Virus record (IMG/VR): IMGVR_UViG_3300031576_000081
Span: 1-47,743 of that record
Direction: 5' to 3' (one strand)
Source of the DNA: a virus
Length of the DNA stretch: 47,743 nucleotides
In this document: piece by piece, positions 1 to 6,507 of the stretch
Numbering within the stretch: the stretch's first letter is position 1
How the letters are laid out: every line of letters starts with the position of its first letter
Program-made: the position numbers and the translations under genes
The notes under the pieces: model-generated
Told to the model about the DNA's origin: nothing
The model's database searches: none
Seen by the model: the letters and a program-made list of their open reading frames with translations, nothing else

Positions 1-174
1 ACCGTCGAAGAGGTGCGCGCCGGCAAGCGCGGCCTGACGACGCACAACGACGTGAACGCGGCGTTCAAGGGCGGCTCGCATTGGGATCCCGGCACGGGGT
101 TCCCGATGGCCTGGTTTCTCCAGAGGGTGCGCTTCTGGTACGCGGAGATCGTCAAGGATCGTGCGACCCCCTGA
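1..174 (+). CDS. Endolysin, C-terminal 57 codons only (second copy of the gene at 46845)
   Basis: The window opens inside the amidase gene whose full copy is at 46845-47426. What is visible is the C-terminal part, including the second half of the zinc site (THNDVNAAFKGGSHWDPGTG). It ends with RATP before TGA, whereas the full copy ends RAS. It is truncated by the window edge, not by mutation. In a circularised map it is the same gene as the full-length copy. Confidence 0.9.
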   Translation, partial: TVEEVRAGKRGLTTHNDVNAAFKGGSHWDPGTGFPMAWFLQRVRFWYAEIVKDRATP

Positions 175-185
175 TGGGAGTCTAG

Positions 186-410
186 GTGTGGCGACCCCAG
201 CGCAAGGACATCCTCTTCGTTCTCGGACTCGTGGGCATCGCCCTCGAGGAAGCGCGGGTGTTCGGCAATCCAAGCGAGACCCTTTTGCTCGTCTTCGCGG
301 CGATGATTGGTTTGCCGCTCGTCTTGCGCGCAGACGAGCATCGCAAGGAGACGCGCTCGAACAACGATACGCCGAATGGGCCACGCTCTTCGGATGGGAG
401 CGACGCATGA
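186..410 (+). CDS. Small membrane protein, holin-like
   Basis: This 74-residue protein starts at GTG 12 bases after the endolysin stop. Residues about 9-21 (ILFVLGLVGIALE) and 33-49 (TLLLVFAAMIGLPLVLR) form two hydrophobic segments, followed by a charged, polar tail ending SSDGSDA. Size, two membrane segments and position directly after the endolysin fit a holin or holin partner that permeabilises the membrane for lysis; no family signature confirms it. The stop overlaps the next start (ATGA). A near-identical copy lies at 47438-47662. Confidence 0.7.
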   Translation: MWRPQRKDILFVLGLVGIALEEARVFGNPSETLLLVFAAMIGLPLVLRADEHRKETRSNNDTPNGPRSSDGSDA

Positions 411-511
411 AAGCACCGGGCGCGCTCGCCCGCTGGGCATTCACGTGGACATACCTGGTCGTCATCGGGGCGCTTCTCCTGCTCGACGTTCTCGTCGGAG
501 GGCTCCCGTGA
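407..511 (+). CDS. 34-residue single-pass membrane peptide of the lysis cassette
   Basis: The ORF begins with the ATG that overlaps the preceding stop and ends TGA at 509-511, where the next gene begins. It encodes a short basic N-terminus and one long hydrophobic helix (TYLVVIGALLLLDVLVGG). Overlap on both sides implies translational coupling within the lysis operon. A role as holin partner or antiholin is inferred from position only. The start of a second copy runs off the window end at 47659. Confidence 0.6.
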   Translation: MKAPGALARWAFTWTYLVVIGALLLLDVLVGGLP

Positions 512-804
512 AGCGGCGAGCGGAGAGCGTGCTCAGCTACGGGCGCGAGCATCTGCACGTGCTCGCATACCTCGTGCTCGCCGTGATGCTTCTGGTCGCG
601 ATCACGAGGGTCGAGCTGCTCGCCCGCGAGACGCGTTCCTCGCTGTGCAAGTTCAGACTCGGACTTGAGCAGCGCGCCTCCGACCTCGAGGCCTTCCTCG
701 CGCTTCACCCGAACGGGATCCCAGGCCTCTCCGGCAACGACCTGCAGCGCTCGCTCGATCAGCAGCGCGCGACGCTCGCTTCGCTTTATGACCTCGAATG
801 CTGA
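508..804 (+). CDS. Single-pass membrane protein of the lysis cassette
   Basis: GTG at 508 overlaps the previous stop, giving 98 residues. A membrane helix (HVLAYLVLAVMLLVAITRV, about residues 17-35) is followed by a mostly helical exterior or periplasmic segment rich in charged residues. The layout, N-terminal anchor plus coiled region, resembles i-spanin-type proteins, but an o-spanin partner is not evident unless the lipoprotein at 1232-1573 plays that part. Function is inferred from location. Confidence 0.6.
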   Translation: MKRRAESVLSYGREHLHVLAYLVLAVMLLVAITRVELLARETRSSLCKFRLGLEQRASDLEAFLALHPNGIPGLSGNDLQRSLDQQRATLASLYDLEC

Positions 805-817
805 TGAAGGAGAACTC

Positions 818-1147
818 ATGAAGCAGTATCTCAAGGCCTTCGCAGCCGCCGCGTCTGCGGCGGGTGCGGCCCTACTCCTCGGGCTCGACGATGGGTCGCT
901 CTCGAGTGATGAGATCGGCCTCATCGTCGGCGCGTTCGCCGGAGGCTTCGGATTCACATGGGCCGTGCCGGCTCATTGGCTTCGCTACGGCAAGGCCATC
1001 GTCTCAGGCCTCGTGACCGGGGTGGCGGCAGCGCTCGCCGCCCTTGACGACGGCGCGATCTCAGGCAACGAGTGGTACACGATCTCCCTCGCGCTCGTCG
1101 GCGGTCTCGCGGCCTTCGCGACCCCGAACCGCCCTGCGCCTGCCTGA
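818..1147 (+). CDS. Holin-like multi-pass membrane protein
   Basis: ATG at 818 follows an AAGGAG site at 806-811. The 109-residue product has hydrophobic stretches at about residues 6-22, 36-50, 60-75 and 88-101, separated by short acidic turns (LDDGSLSSDE and LDDGAISGNE, which repeat each other). The internal duplication of a two-helix unit joined by an acidic loop is visible directly. Size, topology and position as last gene before a strong terminator fit a phage holin; of the lysis-cassette membrane proteins this is the best holin candidate. Confidence 0.75.
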   Translation: MKQYLKAFAAAASAAGAALLLGLDDGSLSSDEIGLIVGAFAGGFGFTWAVPAHWLRYGKAIVSGLVTGVAAALAALDDGAISGNEWYTISLALVGGLAAFATPNRPAPA

Positions 1148-1170
1148 CTGTCTCTCGCTTCTCCCCCAAA

Positions 1171-1218
1171 GCCCTCCCGCCGTTTTCCCCTCCTTGCGGC
1201 GGGAGGGCGGCTTTTTTT
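1171..1218. terminator. Strong intrinsic terminator at the end of the late/lysis operon
   Basis: A perfect 12-base-pair stem (GCCCTCCCGCCG at 1171-1182 with its complement at 1197-1208), a 14-base loop, then GGC and seven T (1212-1218). It lies between the last rightward lysis gene and the leftward lipoprotein gene. The T tract favours rightward termination; the stem could also serve the opposing transcript. Confidence 0.9.
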
Positions 1219-1231
1219 CGTGCGTGGTCGC

Positions 1232-1573
1232 CTAGTCGATCTCCTCACGAGCACGGTCCATCGCAACCGCGCACGAGACGCAGTAGTCCTGCACGCGCGA
1301 CGCCTGCTCGGCGAGATGCTCCCGCGCGTCATCCTTCGAGATCGTCCCCGCTTTTCGCATGCGCTCGAGGAGAGCGATGTAGCCGTCCGTGACCGACGGC
1401 AGGTCGCTCACGCCATCGGCCCCTCCGTTCAGAACCTCCTGCGCGATGCGTAGCTCTGTCGCCGCGAGCTCGAGCTCGTCGAAGCTGCGATCTAAGTCGG
1501 ACGGACCACCACCGCAGGCGGTGAACATGAGTACAGCTGCAATCGTTGTGCCGAGCACGGCCGCTCTGGACAT
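1232..1573 (-). CDS. Secreted lipoprotein, moron candidate
   Basis: The 113-residue product starts with MSRAAVLGTTIAAVLMFTAC, a classical lipoprotein signal: basic n-region, hydrophobic core and a cysteine at residue 20 followed by GGG. The mature part is acidic and helical with two further cysteines (DYCVSCAVAMD). The start has an AAGGGG site just upstream. It is transcribed against the lysis genes and is set off by the terminator, the usual arrangement of a gene expressed from a prophage. Prophage lipoproteins often block superinfection or alter the envelope; that role, or an o-spanin role, is inference. Confidence 0.75.
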   Translation of the reverse strand: MSRAAVLGTTIAAVLMFTACGGGPSDLDRSFDELELAATELRIAQEVLNGGADGVSDLPSVTDGYIALLERMRKAGTISKDDAREHLAEQASRVQDYCVSCAVAMDRAREEID

Positions 1574-1637
1574 CTAGCTTTCCCCTTCTGGGTGTGGTAG
1601 GAACACGTCTGTCGTCAAGGTACGTCGTCAGGGAGGA

Positions 1638-1961
1638 ATGACGGATCTCGCGGAGTATCGCCGAGCTTTCGCGGAACTTGCGTGCCAATGCTCGAACCAG
1701 CGTCCCGAGCGACTTCGCGTAGGTCCTCTCTCACTCCTCGTCTGTCTGACCTGTGAACGCTTCGTCACCGTTGAACGCCCTCCGGACGAGCTCGCGGTTC
1801 TTCGTCAGGACGTAGAGGTTCTCAGGATGCTCGCCGACGCCTTGCGGAGCGAGGCTGCTCGCCTTGCCGGTGGATCTCTTGACGAAGGCCAGCCAGCTCT
1901 CCGCGGATATTTGCAAGTTCTTCCCGGAGGTCGCGGATCTCTTTGTCCCGATCAGTCGTAA
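1638..1961 (+). CDS. Uncertain small ORF with cysteine pairs, overlapping the repressor gene
   Basis: ATG at 1638 has a very good ribosome site (GGGAGGA). Residues about 15-40 contain CQC and CLTC pairs that could bind zinc, followed by a helical stretch (DVEVLRMLADALRSEAARLAG). The last 140 bases run antisense to the leftward repressor gene, and the final 35 residues look non-protein-like. It may be real and end in an overlap, or be chance. If it is not real, 1574-1821 holds only the lipoprotein promoter region. Confidence 0.4.
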   Translation: MTDLAEYRRAFAELACQCSNQRPERLRVGPLSLLVCLTCERFVTVERPPDELAVLRQDVEVLRMLADALRSEAARLAGGSLDEGQPALRGYLQVLPGGRGSLCPDQS

Positions 1962-2283
1962 CCGCCGTCTCGAAGTACCCCGGATCGAGGTCGAGAACGG
2001 CAGCGATTTCCTGGCGGCGGAAGTACGGCGGCTCGCGTCGCTTCTCATACGCGGTGTAGGCGCCGAGGGACAGATGGAGCCTCGCGGCGACGCGCTCCTG
2101 GGTGAAGTACCGAGCCCGCTCCTTCTCACCACGGTCTAGCGCCTCCCGCCGCAGCGTCTCTCGCGTCGCCCGGATCCGGGCACAGATCGGGGGCGCGAAC
2201 TGCTCGGTCAACAGGCGGCGAAGTCTCCGCAAAGTGCGACGTTCTGTCGCTGCAGAGTTCGTGCGTGCCCTTGAAGTGTGCAT
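1822..2283 (-). CDS. XRE-type repressor of the lysogeny switch
   Basis: The 153-residue product holds a basic N-terminal third, a helix-turn-helix (about residues 63-95, including QERVAARLHLSLGAYTAYEK and RQEIAAVLDLDPGYFE) and a C-terminal heptad coiled coil (KEIRDLREELANIRGELAGL), suited to dimerisation. No S24 self-cleavage domain is present, so induction must differ from lambda CI. An upstream ATG at 2292 exists, but the leftward promoter would start transcription near 2288, so the ATG at 2283, nearly leaderless, is preferred. It diverges from the regulator at 2308. Confidence 0.75.
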   Translation of the reverse strand: MHTSRARTNSAATERRTLRRLRRLLTEQFAPPICARIRATRETLRREALDRGEKERARYFTQERVAARLHLSLGAYTAYEKRREPPYFRRQEIAAVLDLDPGYFETAVTTDRDKEIRDLREELANIRGELAGLRQEIHRQGEQPRSARRRRAS

Positions 2284-2299
2284 TGAGTACATGTACTAT
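2271..2299 (+). promoter_or_regulatory. Rightward early promoter of the switch
   Basis: A -35 TTGAAG at 2271-2276 and a -10 TACTAT at 2294-2299 are separated by 17 bases. Transcription would begin near 2305-2307, directly at the ATG of the 2308 gene, making a leaderless message. The -10 overlaps the leftward promoter's -10 and the 12-base palindrome. Confidence 0.7.
2286..2297. promoter_or_regulatory. Palindromic operator candidate between the divergent regulators
   Basis: AGTACATGTACT is a perfect 12-base palindrome that covers part of both -10 elements and the leftward start. Its position makes it the natural binding site for either of the two flanking XRE proteins. Confidence 0.6.
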
Positions 2300-2323
2300 C
2301 ACTGCACATGTCCTCCGTGTCAA
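2295..2323 (-). promoter_or_regulatory. Leftward repressor promoter of the switch
   Basis: On the minus strand a consensus -35 TTGACA (2323-2318) is followed, after 17 bases, by GATAGT (2300-2295). Start would be near 2288, five bases before the repressor ATG at 2283. It shares -10 sequence with the rightward promoter, so polymerase cannot occupy both at once. Confidence 0.7.
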
Positions 2324-2550
2324 CGACAGAGGCGACCCCGAGCAGGCCCCGACCCAGTGTGATCCGCCTCGTTCAAGCACGCGCCGAGGCCGGGCTGACT
2401 CAGGAAGAACTCGCTCACGCGACGAAGATCTCGATCGCGTCGATCGGCAAGTACGAGCGCGGCGAGCGCAGCCCTCGTGGCCCACGCCTTCGCCGAATCG
2501 CGGCGGTCACGGGCAAGCCAATCCCCTGGTTCTTTGAGGACGCAGCGTGA
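2308..2550 (+). CDS. XRE-family regulator, Cro-like position
   Basis: The 80-residue protein is almost entirely one helix-turn-helix domain: VIRLVQARAEAGLTQEELAH, then ATKISIASIGKYERGERSPR, and a short tail. It is the first gene of the rightward early operon, starting at or within two bases of the predicted transcription start. By position it is the Cro or early regulator counterpart to the leftward repressor. The next gene overlaps by four bases. Confidence 0.85.
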   Translation: MSSVSTTEATPSRPRPSVIRLVQARAEAGLTQEELAHATKISIASIGKYERGERSPRGPRLRRIAAVTGKPIPWFFEDAA

Positions 2551-2783
2551 CCACCCACCCCCTGCACGACCTCGCGCTCCACTCCACTCGCGAGCGCATC
2601 CGCTCGGCGATCGGCCCCTGCGTCGACGTCGACCCAGAGATCCACGCCGCTCGCATCAGCGAGCGCGTGCTGCACGTGCGCATTCCTCAGCTCGAGCTGA
2701 TCGAGCACCTAAACGACCGAGCGCGCCGCTTCGCCGAGCAGACGAAGAGCGACGCGCTCGAGACAGGAGGACGATACCGATGA
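2547..2783 (+). CDS. Small early protein of unknown function
   Basis: GTG at 2547 overlaps the preceding stop; its own stop overlaps the recT start. The 78 residues are helical and charged with no recognised motif. Coupled translation between a regulator and recT suggests an early accessory role; nothing more can be said. Confidence 0.65.
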   Translation: MTTHPLHDLALHSTRERIRSAIGPCVDVDPEIHAARISERVLHVRIPQLELIEHLNDRARRFAEQTKSDALETGGRYR

Positions 2784-3934
2784 CCAGCCAGGCGCTCGAA
2801 CAGAGAACGCCCGCGCAGGATCTCGTCGCGCGCGTACGTGGCGAGGAGTTCCAGTCGCAACTGGCGCTCGCGCTACCGGAAGGCGTGCGCCAGGAGCGCT
2901 TCGTGCGCGCGGTCGCGACCGCGCTTCTCGACAACCCCGACCTCGCAGATCCCGAGAAGGTCGAGCGGGCGTCGGTCTTCCAGTCGCTCTTGAAGTCGGC
3001 TCAGGACGGCCTCGTCCCGGACGGGCGCGAGGCGGCGCTTGTGATCTTCGGTCGCAAGGCGCAGTACCTCCCGATGATCGGCGGCATGAGGAAGATCGCC
3101 GCCGAATCCGGGTGGACGATCCGCACGGCCGTCGTTCACGAAGCCGACGAGTTCGAGGTCGAACTCGGCGTCGACCCGCGAGTGCGGCATGTGCCGGTTC
3201 GGCCGGGGTCAGACCCCGGCGACCCGATCGCCGCCTACGCAGTTGGCGCGCACGGCGACGGCCGGCGTGAGGTGGAAGTGATGACCGTCGACGAGATCGA
3301 GCAGGTGCGCGCCGTCTCACGCGCGAAGGATCGCGGCCCCTGGGTCGATTGGTGGTCTCGCATGGCCGAGAAGACGGTCGGCCGGCGGCTCTTCGCGAAG
3401 CTCCCGCTCGGTGACCGCGAGCGCATCGAGCGCGTGCTGGAAGCCGCGCGCATGGAACCCGCCGATTCCGCAGCAGCCCTCTATGGCCCGAGCGCCCGCG
3501 CTGCCCTCGCCGCCGGCGAGACCTTCGACCACGAGACGGGTGAGATTCTGCCGGCGGGGTCGGCAGAAGGCGAGGAGCGCCCTGCGCTCGCTTCCGCCAC
3601 TCAGCAGGCCGAGGCGGCCTCCTTCCCCCTGGGGGGCGATGAGCCCTCTTCGCAGGCCGCCTCGGTTCCTGACTCGGATGAGGAGCCTTCGCTCGGGACC
3701 GCGCTCGGCGAAACCGTCATTCCCGTCGGCGGCAAGGACTTCAAGGGCAAGACGCTCGACGAAGCCGCAGCGCTGGGCGAGATCGGATGGGAATGGCTGG
3801 GATGGTCCGCCAAGCCCGAGCGCCCCTGGAACAAGGCGGGCGCGAAGGAGGCCGCCTTCGGCGAGGCCGTGCGGGCGTACGTCGCGCAGCACTCCACCCT
3901 TGACGCAGCTGGCGAAGGAGATCCCGACGCGTGA
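2780..3934 (+). CDS. recT: RecT-family single-strand annealing recombinase
   Basis: RecT proteins coat single-stranded DNA and anneal it to complementary strands. The central signature is clear: ERASVFQSLLKSAQDGLVPD, GREAALVIFGRKAQYLPMIG and the following GMRKIA (about residues 54-100), then VMTVDEIEQVR and WWSRMAEKTVGRRLFAKLP. The total of 384 residues is longer than typical RecT (about 270); residues 255-384 form a low-complexity linker and a small second segment (GKDFKGKTLDEAAALGEIGW and on) of unknown role, perhaps a protein-interaction tail. Its usual exonuclease partner may be the SbcCD-like pair downstream. Confidence 0.9.
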   Translation: MTSQALEQRTPAQDLVARVRGEEFQSQLALALPEGVRQERFVRAVATALLDNPDLADPEKVERASVFQSLLKSAQDGLVPDGREAALVIFGRKAQYLPMIGGMRKIAAESGWTIRTAVVHEADEFEVELGVDPRVRHVPVRPGSDPGDPIAAYAVGAHGDGRREVEVMTVDEIEQVRAVSRAKDRGPWVDWWSRMAEKTVGRRLFAKLPLGDRERIERVLEAARMEPADSAAALYGPSARAALAAGETFDHETGEILPAGSAEGEERPALASATQQAEAASFPLGGDEPSSQAASVPDSDEEPSLGTALGETVIPVGGKDFKGKTLDEAAALGEIGWEWLGWSAKPERPWNKAGAKEAAFGEAVRAYVAQHSTLDAAGEGDPDA

Positions 3935-4389
3935 TACCGGTCGAGCAACGGTTCTCGTTCGACTGCATGACGGCCTGCATCGCCTCAATCTTCGAGTGCT
4001 CGTGGGAGGACGCTCCGCTGCTCTGCGATCCCGATACGAACGAGCCGGTAGATCAGTGGCTCCGCGAGATGACGCTGTGGATGCGGGCGCACGGCATGAA
4101 CCCGTGGCACTTCGGGATCTGGGGTGACGAGAAGCCCTATCTAAAGTTCGGCTCATCCGAGATCCGATACGTCTTTCGCCCGCCCTGCTACTGGCTGGGC
4201 GGCGTGAAGAGTTCGCGATACGACGGCGAGCATTGCGTCGTCATGTACGCGGATGAGGTTCTCTGGGATCCGCACCCCCAGCGTGAGATGGGACATCTCG
4301 GGTTCACGACTGCCGAGGTCATCGTTCCCTGGCAGGAAGTTCCGCTCCCCGAGCTCGGGCGACGAATCAAGGGGGCGGCAGCGCCGTGA
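3931..4389 (+). CDS. C39-like cysteine peptidase fold protein
   Basis: GTG at 3931 overlaps the recT stop. The 152-residue product opens with VEQRFSFDCMTACIASIFE: Gln6 and Cys12 match the oxyanion-hole glutamine and nucleophile of papain-like C39 peptidases. GEHCVVMY supplies His101 and LWDPHP supplies Asp113, completing a Gln-Cys-His-Asp set in the right order and spacing. No signal peptide is present, so it would act in the cytoplasm. Its substrate is unknown; its place in a recombination operon is unusual. Confidence 0.65.
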   Translation: MIPVEQRFSFDCMTACIASIFECSWEDAPLLCDPDTNEPVDQWLREMTLWMRAHGMNPWHFGIWGDEKPYLKFGSSEIRYVFRPPCYWLGGVKSSRYDGEHCVVMYADEVLWDPHPQREMGHLGFTTAEVIVPWQEVPLPELGRRIKGAAAP

Positions 4390-4610
4390 TCGCTGAGCCT
4401 CCCGTGCGCGAGGACGGCCTCTGCGCTCACTGCGGCGGCCCGCGCAAGTTCCCCAAGCGACACCAGAAGGGGGTCGACCCGGCGTTGTACGAGCGCGACC
4501 CCTTCTGCGCGACATCGTGTGCGCGGGCGTGGCACGGCGTTCCACTCACCAATGTCCTCGGCGGCGATCCGAGCGAGCGACGCGGGCGCTATGAGCGGGT
4601 GGCGGCGTGA
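4386..4610 (+). CDS. Small zinc-binding protein
   Basis: 74 residues with two cysteine pairs: CAHCGG near the N-terminus and FCATSCARAWH near the middle, spaced to bind one zinc. The pattern resembles FCS/MYM-like or ribosomal zinc knuckles in small phage proteins. It overlaps neighbours by four bases on both sides and is thus made together with the peptidase-like protein and SbcD. Role unknown. Confidence 0.6.
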   Translation: MIAEPPVREDGLCAHCGGPRKFPKRHQKGVDPALYERDPFCATSCARAWHGVPLTNVLGGDPSERRGRYERVAA

Positions 4611-5746
4611 CCCGCATTCTGGTCTCGGGCGACTTCCAGATCGGCGCCGGCCAGACCTTGGGCCGCACGCTCGTCGACCAGGACGAGCTGCTCGCGCGCA
4701 TCGTCGACATTGCCGAGCGCGAGCAGACCGAGCTCTTTCTGTTCCTGGGCGACGCGTTCCAGAACCGCTCGACGAACCGCGACCAGGACGAGGTCTTCAT
4801 GCGCTTCCTCGTCGCGATGTCGCGCGTGTGCCCGATCCTGCTCCTGGGCGGAAACCACGACTGGCGCGGGTACGAACGCGCGTCGACTGTCGGCATCTTC
4901 CGCGAGATGGGCGTCCGGGTGGCGCTCGAGCCGGGCGTGCACCGCTTCGGCAAGGTCGCCGTTGCGACGCTGCCCTGGGCCGCTCTCGGTCACCTCGTCG
5001 CGGCGAGTGACGGCGGCGAGCGCGCTCGAACGAACGAGGAGGCGGCTGCTCACCTGGTGTCCATCGCGGGCGGATTGCGTTCTCAGATCGCGCAGGATGA
5101 GATCGCGATCCTGGCCGGGCACTGGGCGGTGACGGGGGCATCGCTACCGACCGGCCTGCCAGTCGAGATGCTGAAGGAGCCCGTGGTCGAGATCGCTGAC
5201 CTGCTCGCGCAGAAGTGGGACGCGGTGGTCTTGGGGCATATCCACAAACCTCAGGTGATGAGCCAGGACCCGCTGGCGCTCTACGTCGGGTCGCCTTGGG
5301 CGAACGACTGGTCGGAGGCGTCGAATCCTCATGGCGTTTGGATCATGGATTCCGCGATGAGTCCAGGCTCGGGCTGGGTCGCGATTCCCGATCACCCGTT
5401 CATCACCTTCGAGCCCGAGGTCGGGATGGATCTCGATGCGCTGGCCGAAGGTGCCGCCGCGGTGGAGGATGCGATCGTGCGCGTGCAGATCAGCGCGACG
5501 CCCGAGCAGGCGCGCAGGCTCGACCTGGCGGCGCTCAAGGAGGCGCTCTACGCCGCTGGCGCCCACTTCATCGCCCCGATCCAGCTTGAGATCGTGAAGC
5601 CGGAGCGCGCCCGTATCGAAGGCCTGAACGAGGATCTGGACGAGCTGGCGGCGCTCGAGCTGTGGCTCGATGCGGCGGGCGTCAACGGAGACCGGGCGGA
5701 TGCGCTGCGCGAGCGCACACAGAGCTATCTGGGGGCGGTGCGATGA
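4607..5746 (+). CDS. sbcD: SbcD/Mre11-type metallophosphoesterase nuclease subunit
   Basis: With SbcC this enzyme trims DNA ends and cuts hairpins. Metal-site motifs occur in order: SGDFQIG (residues 8-14), FLGDAFQNRS, LLGGNHDWRG, LAGHWAV and VLGHIHKPQ. Motif I reads D-F-Q where Mre11/SbcD normally has D-x-H, a departure in a metal ligand. The 379-residue length is normal for SbcD. It partners with SbcC at 7319, but two ParB-like genes stand between them. Confidence 0.85.
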   Translation: MTRILVSGDFQIGAGQTLGRTLVDQDELLARIVDIAEREQTELFLFLGDAFQNRSTNRDQDEVFMRFLVAMSRVCPILLLGGNHDWRGYERASTVGIFREMGVRVALEPGVHRFGKVAVATLPWAALGHLVAASDGGERARTNEEAAAHLVSIAGGLRSQIAQDEIAILAGHWAVTGASLPTGLPVEMLKEPVVEIADLLAQKWDAVVLGHIHKPQVMSQDPLALYVGSPWANDWSEASNPHGVWIMDSAMSPGSGWVAIPDHPFITFEPEVGMDLDALAEGAAAVEDAIVRVQISATPEQARRLDLAALKEALYAAGAHFIAPIQLEIVKPERARIEGLNEDLDELAALELWLDAAGVNGDRADALRERTQSYLGAVR

Positions 5747-6507
5747 ATGCCCATCCTCTCGCAGACGTCTTCCCGGCCATGTCTCAGGAGGAGTTCACGC
5801 GCCTCGCGGACAGCATCGAGCGCGACGGTCTCCTCGATCCGATCACGCTGCTCGATGGGGCGATCCTTGACGGTCGCCATCGGCAGCGCGCCTGCGATGA
5901 ACGCGGCGTCGAGCCGCGCTATGAAGAGTGGAATCCAGCCTGCGGCATCACTCCACTTGAATGGGTAATCGCGCGCAATCTTGATCGTCGACAACTAACA
6001 ACTGGGCAGAAGACGGCTCTTGCAGTTGAACTCGAACCGCGACTGGCTGAGGCGGCACGAGAGCGGGAGAATGCCAGGAAGAAGGGACTATCATCAATTG
6101 ATGATAGTCCCCCGCCAAAGGTTTACCAGCGAAGTTCGGCGCACCTCGCGGGGAAACGATTCGGAGTTGGCGCGGCCTCTGTCGGAAGACTCAAAGCGGT
6201 TCGTGACCGAGATCCCGTCGTCTTCGAACGCGTCAAGACGGGGGAACTAACAGTCACGAAAGCGCGGAGTCTGATCGGCCTGACTCCGGACCATCGTGCG
6301 CTGACCAGCCACACCAGGACGAAGCTCGCCGACGCGCTCGGGCCACTGCGGATGTACCTCAAGAACTGGGACGAGTCTCGGCTATACGGCTTGACGCCAA
6401 AAGAGGCGCGACGTCTGCTGCGGCAAGTCCAGGAAGTCGATGCGGTTCTCTTCGAGGTAGAGCGCGCGCTCGAAGCCCGGACCGTTGTTTCTCGCGCGCT
6501 GAGATGA
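5743..6507 (+). CDS. ParB-like protein with central HTH region
   Basis: ATG at 5743 overlaps the sbcD stop. The N-terminal ParB/sulfiredoxin-like domain is seen in EEFTRLADSIERDGLLDPIT and LLDGAILDGRHRQRACDERG (residues 15-58), where DGRHR stands at the nucleotide-binding box position. A helical DNA-binding middle (GKRFGVGAASVGRLKAVRDR) and a coiled C-terminus follow. ParB-family proteins are CTP-dependent clamps that load at palindromic sites. The gene contains a 28-base perfect palindrome at 6084-6111. Codon use between about 5950 and 6300 is less GC-rich than in neighbouring genes, suggesting a separate origin. Confidence 0.7.
   Translation: MNAHPLADVFPAMSQEEFTRLADSIERDGLLDPITLLDGAILDGRHRQRACDERGVEPRYEEWNPACGITPLEWVIARNLDRRQLTTGQKTALAVELEPRLAEAARERENARKKGLSSIDDSPPPKVYQRSSAHLAGKRFGVGAASVGRLKAVRDRDPVVFERVKTGELTVTKARSLIGLTPDHRALTSHTRTKLADALGPLRMYLKNWDESRLYGLTPKEARRLLRQVQEVDAVLFEVERALEARTVVSRALR
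6084..6111. repeat. 28-base perfect palindrome inside the ParB-like gene
   Basis: Half-site GGGACTATCATCAA is followed at once by its reverse complement, with the centre at 6097/6098 and no spacer. It encodes the linker KGLSSIDDSPP of the ParB-like protein. It could be a parS-like loading site, an autoregulatory operator or a hairpin substrate. Confidence 0.9.

Larger units (their letters stand above)
1..491. repeat. Left copy of imperfect terminal redundancy
   Basis: This stretch repeats at 47256-47743. The copies differ by about a dozen substitutions and one 3-base insertion just before the endolysin stop in this copy. Some changes alter protein: the endolysin C-terminus reads FWYAEIVKDRATP here and YWYAEIVKDRAS there. 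An assembly of a circularly permuted or circular molecule would normally give identical ends, so the mismatch suggests that two variants of one locus were joined. Confidence 0.9.
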
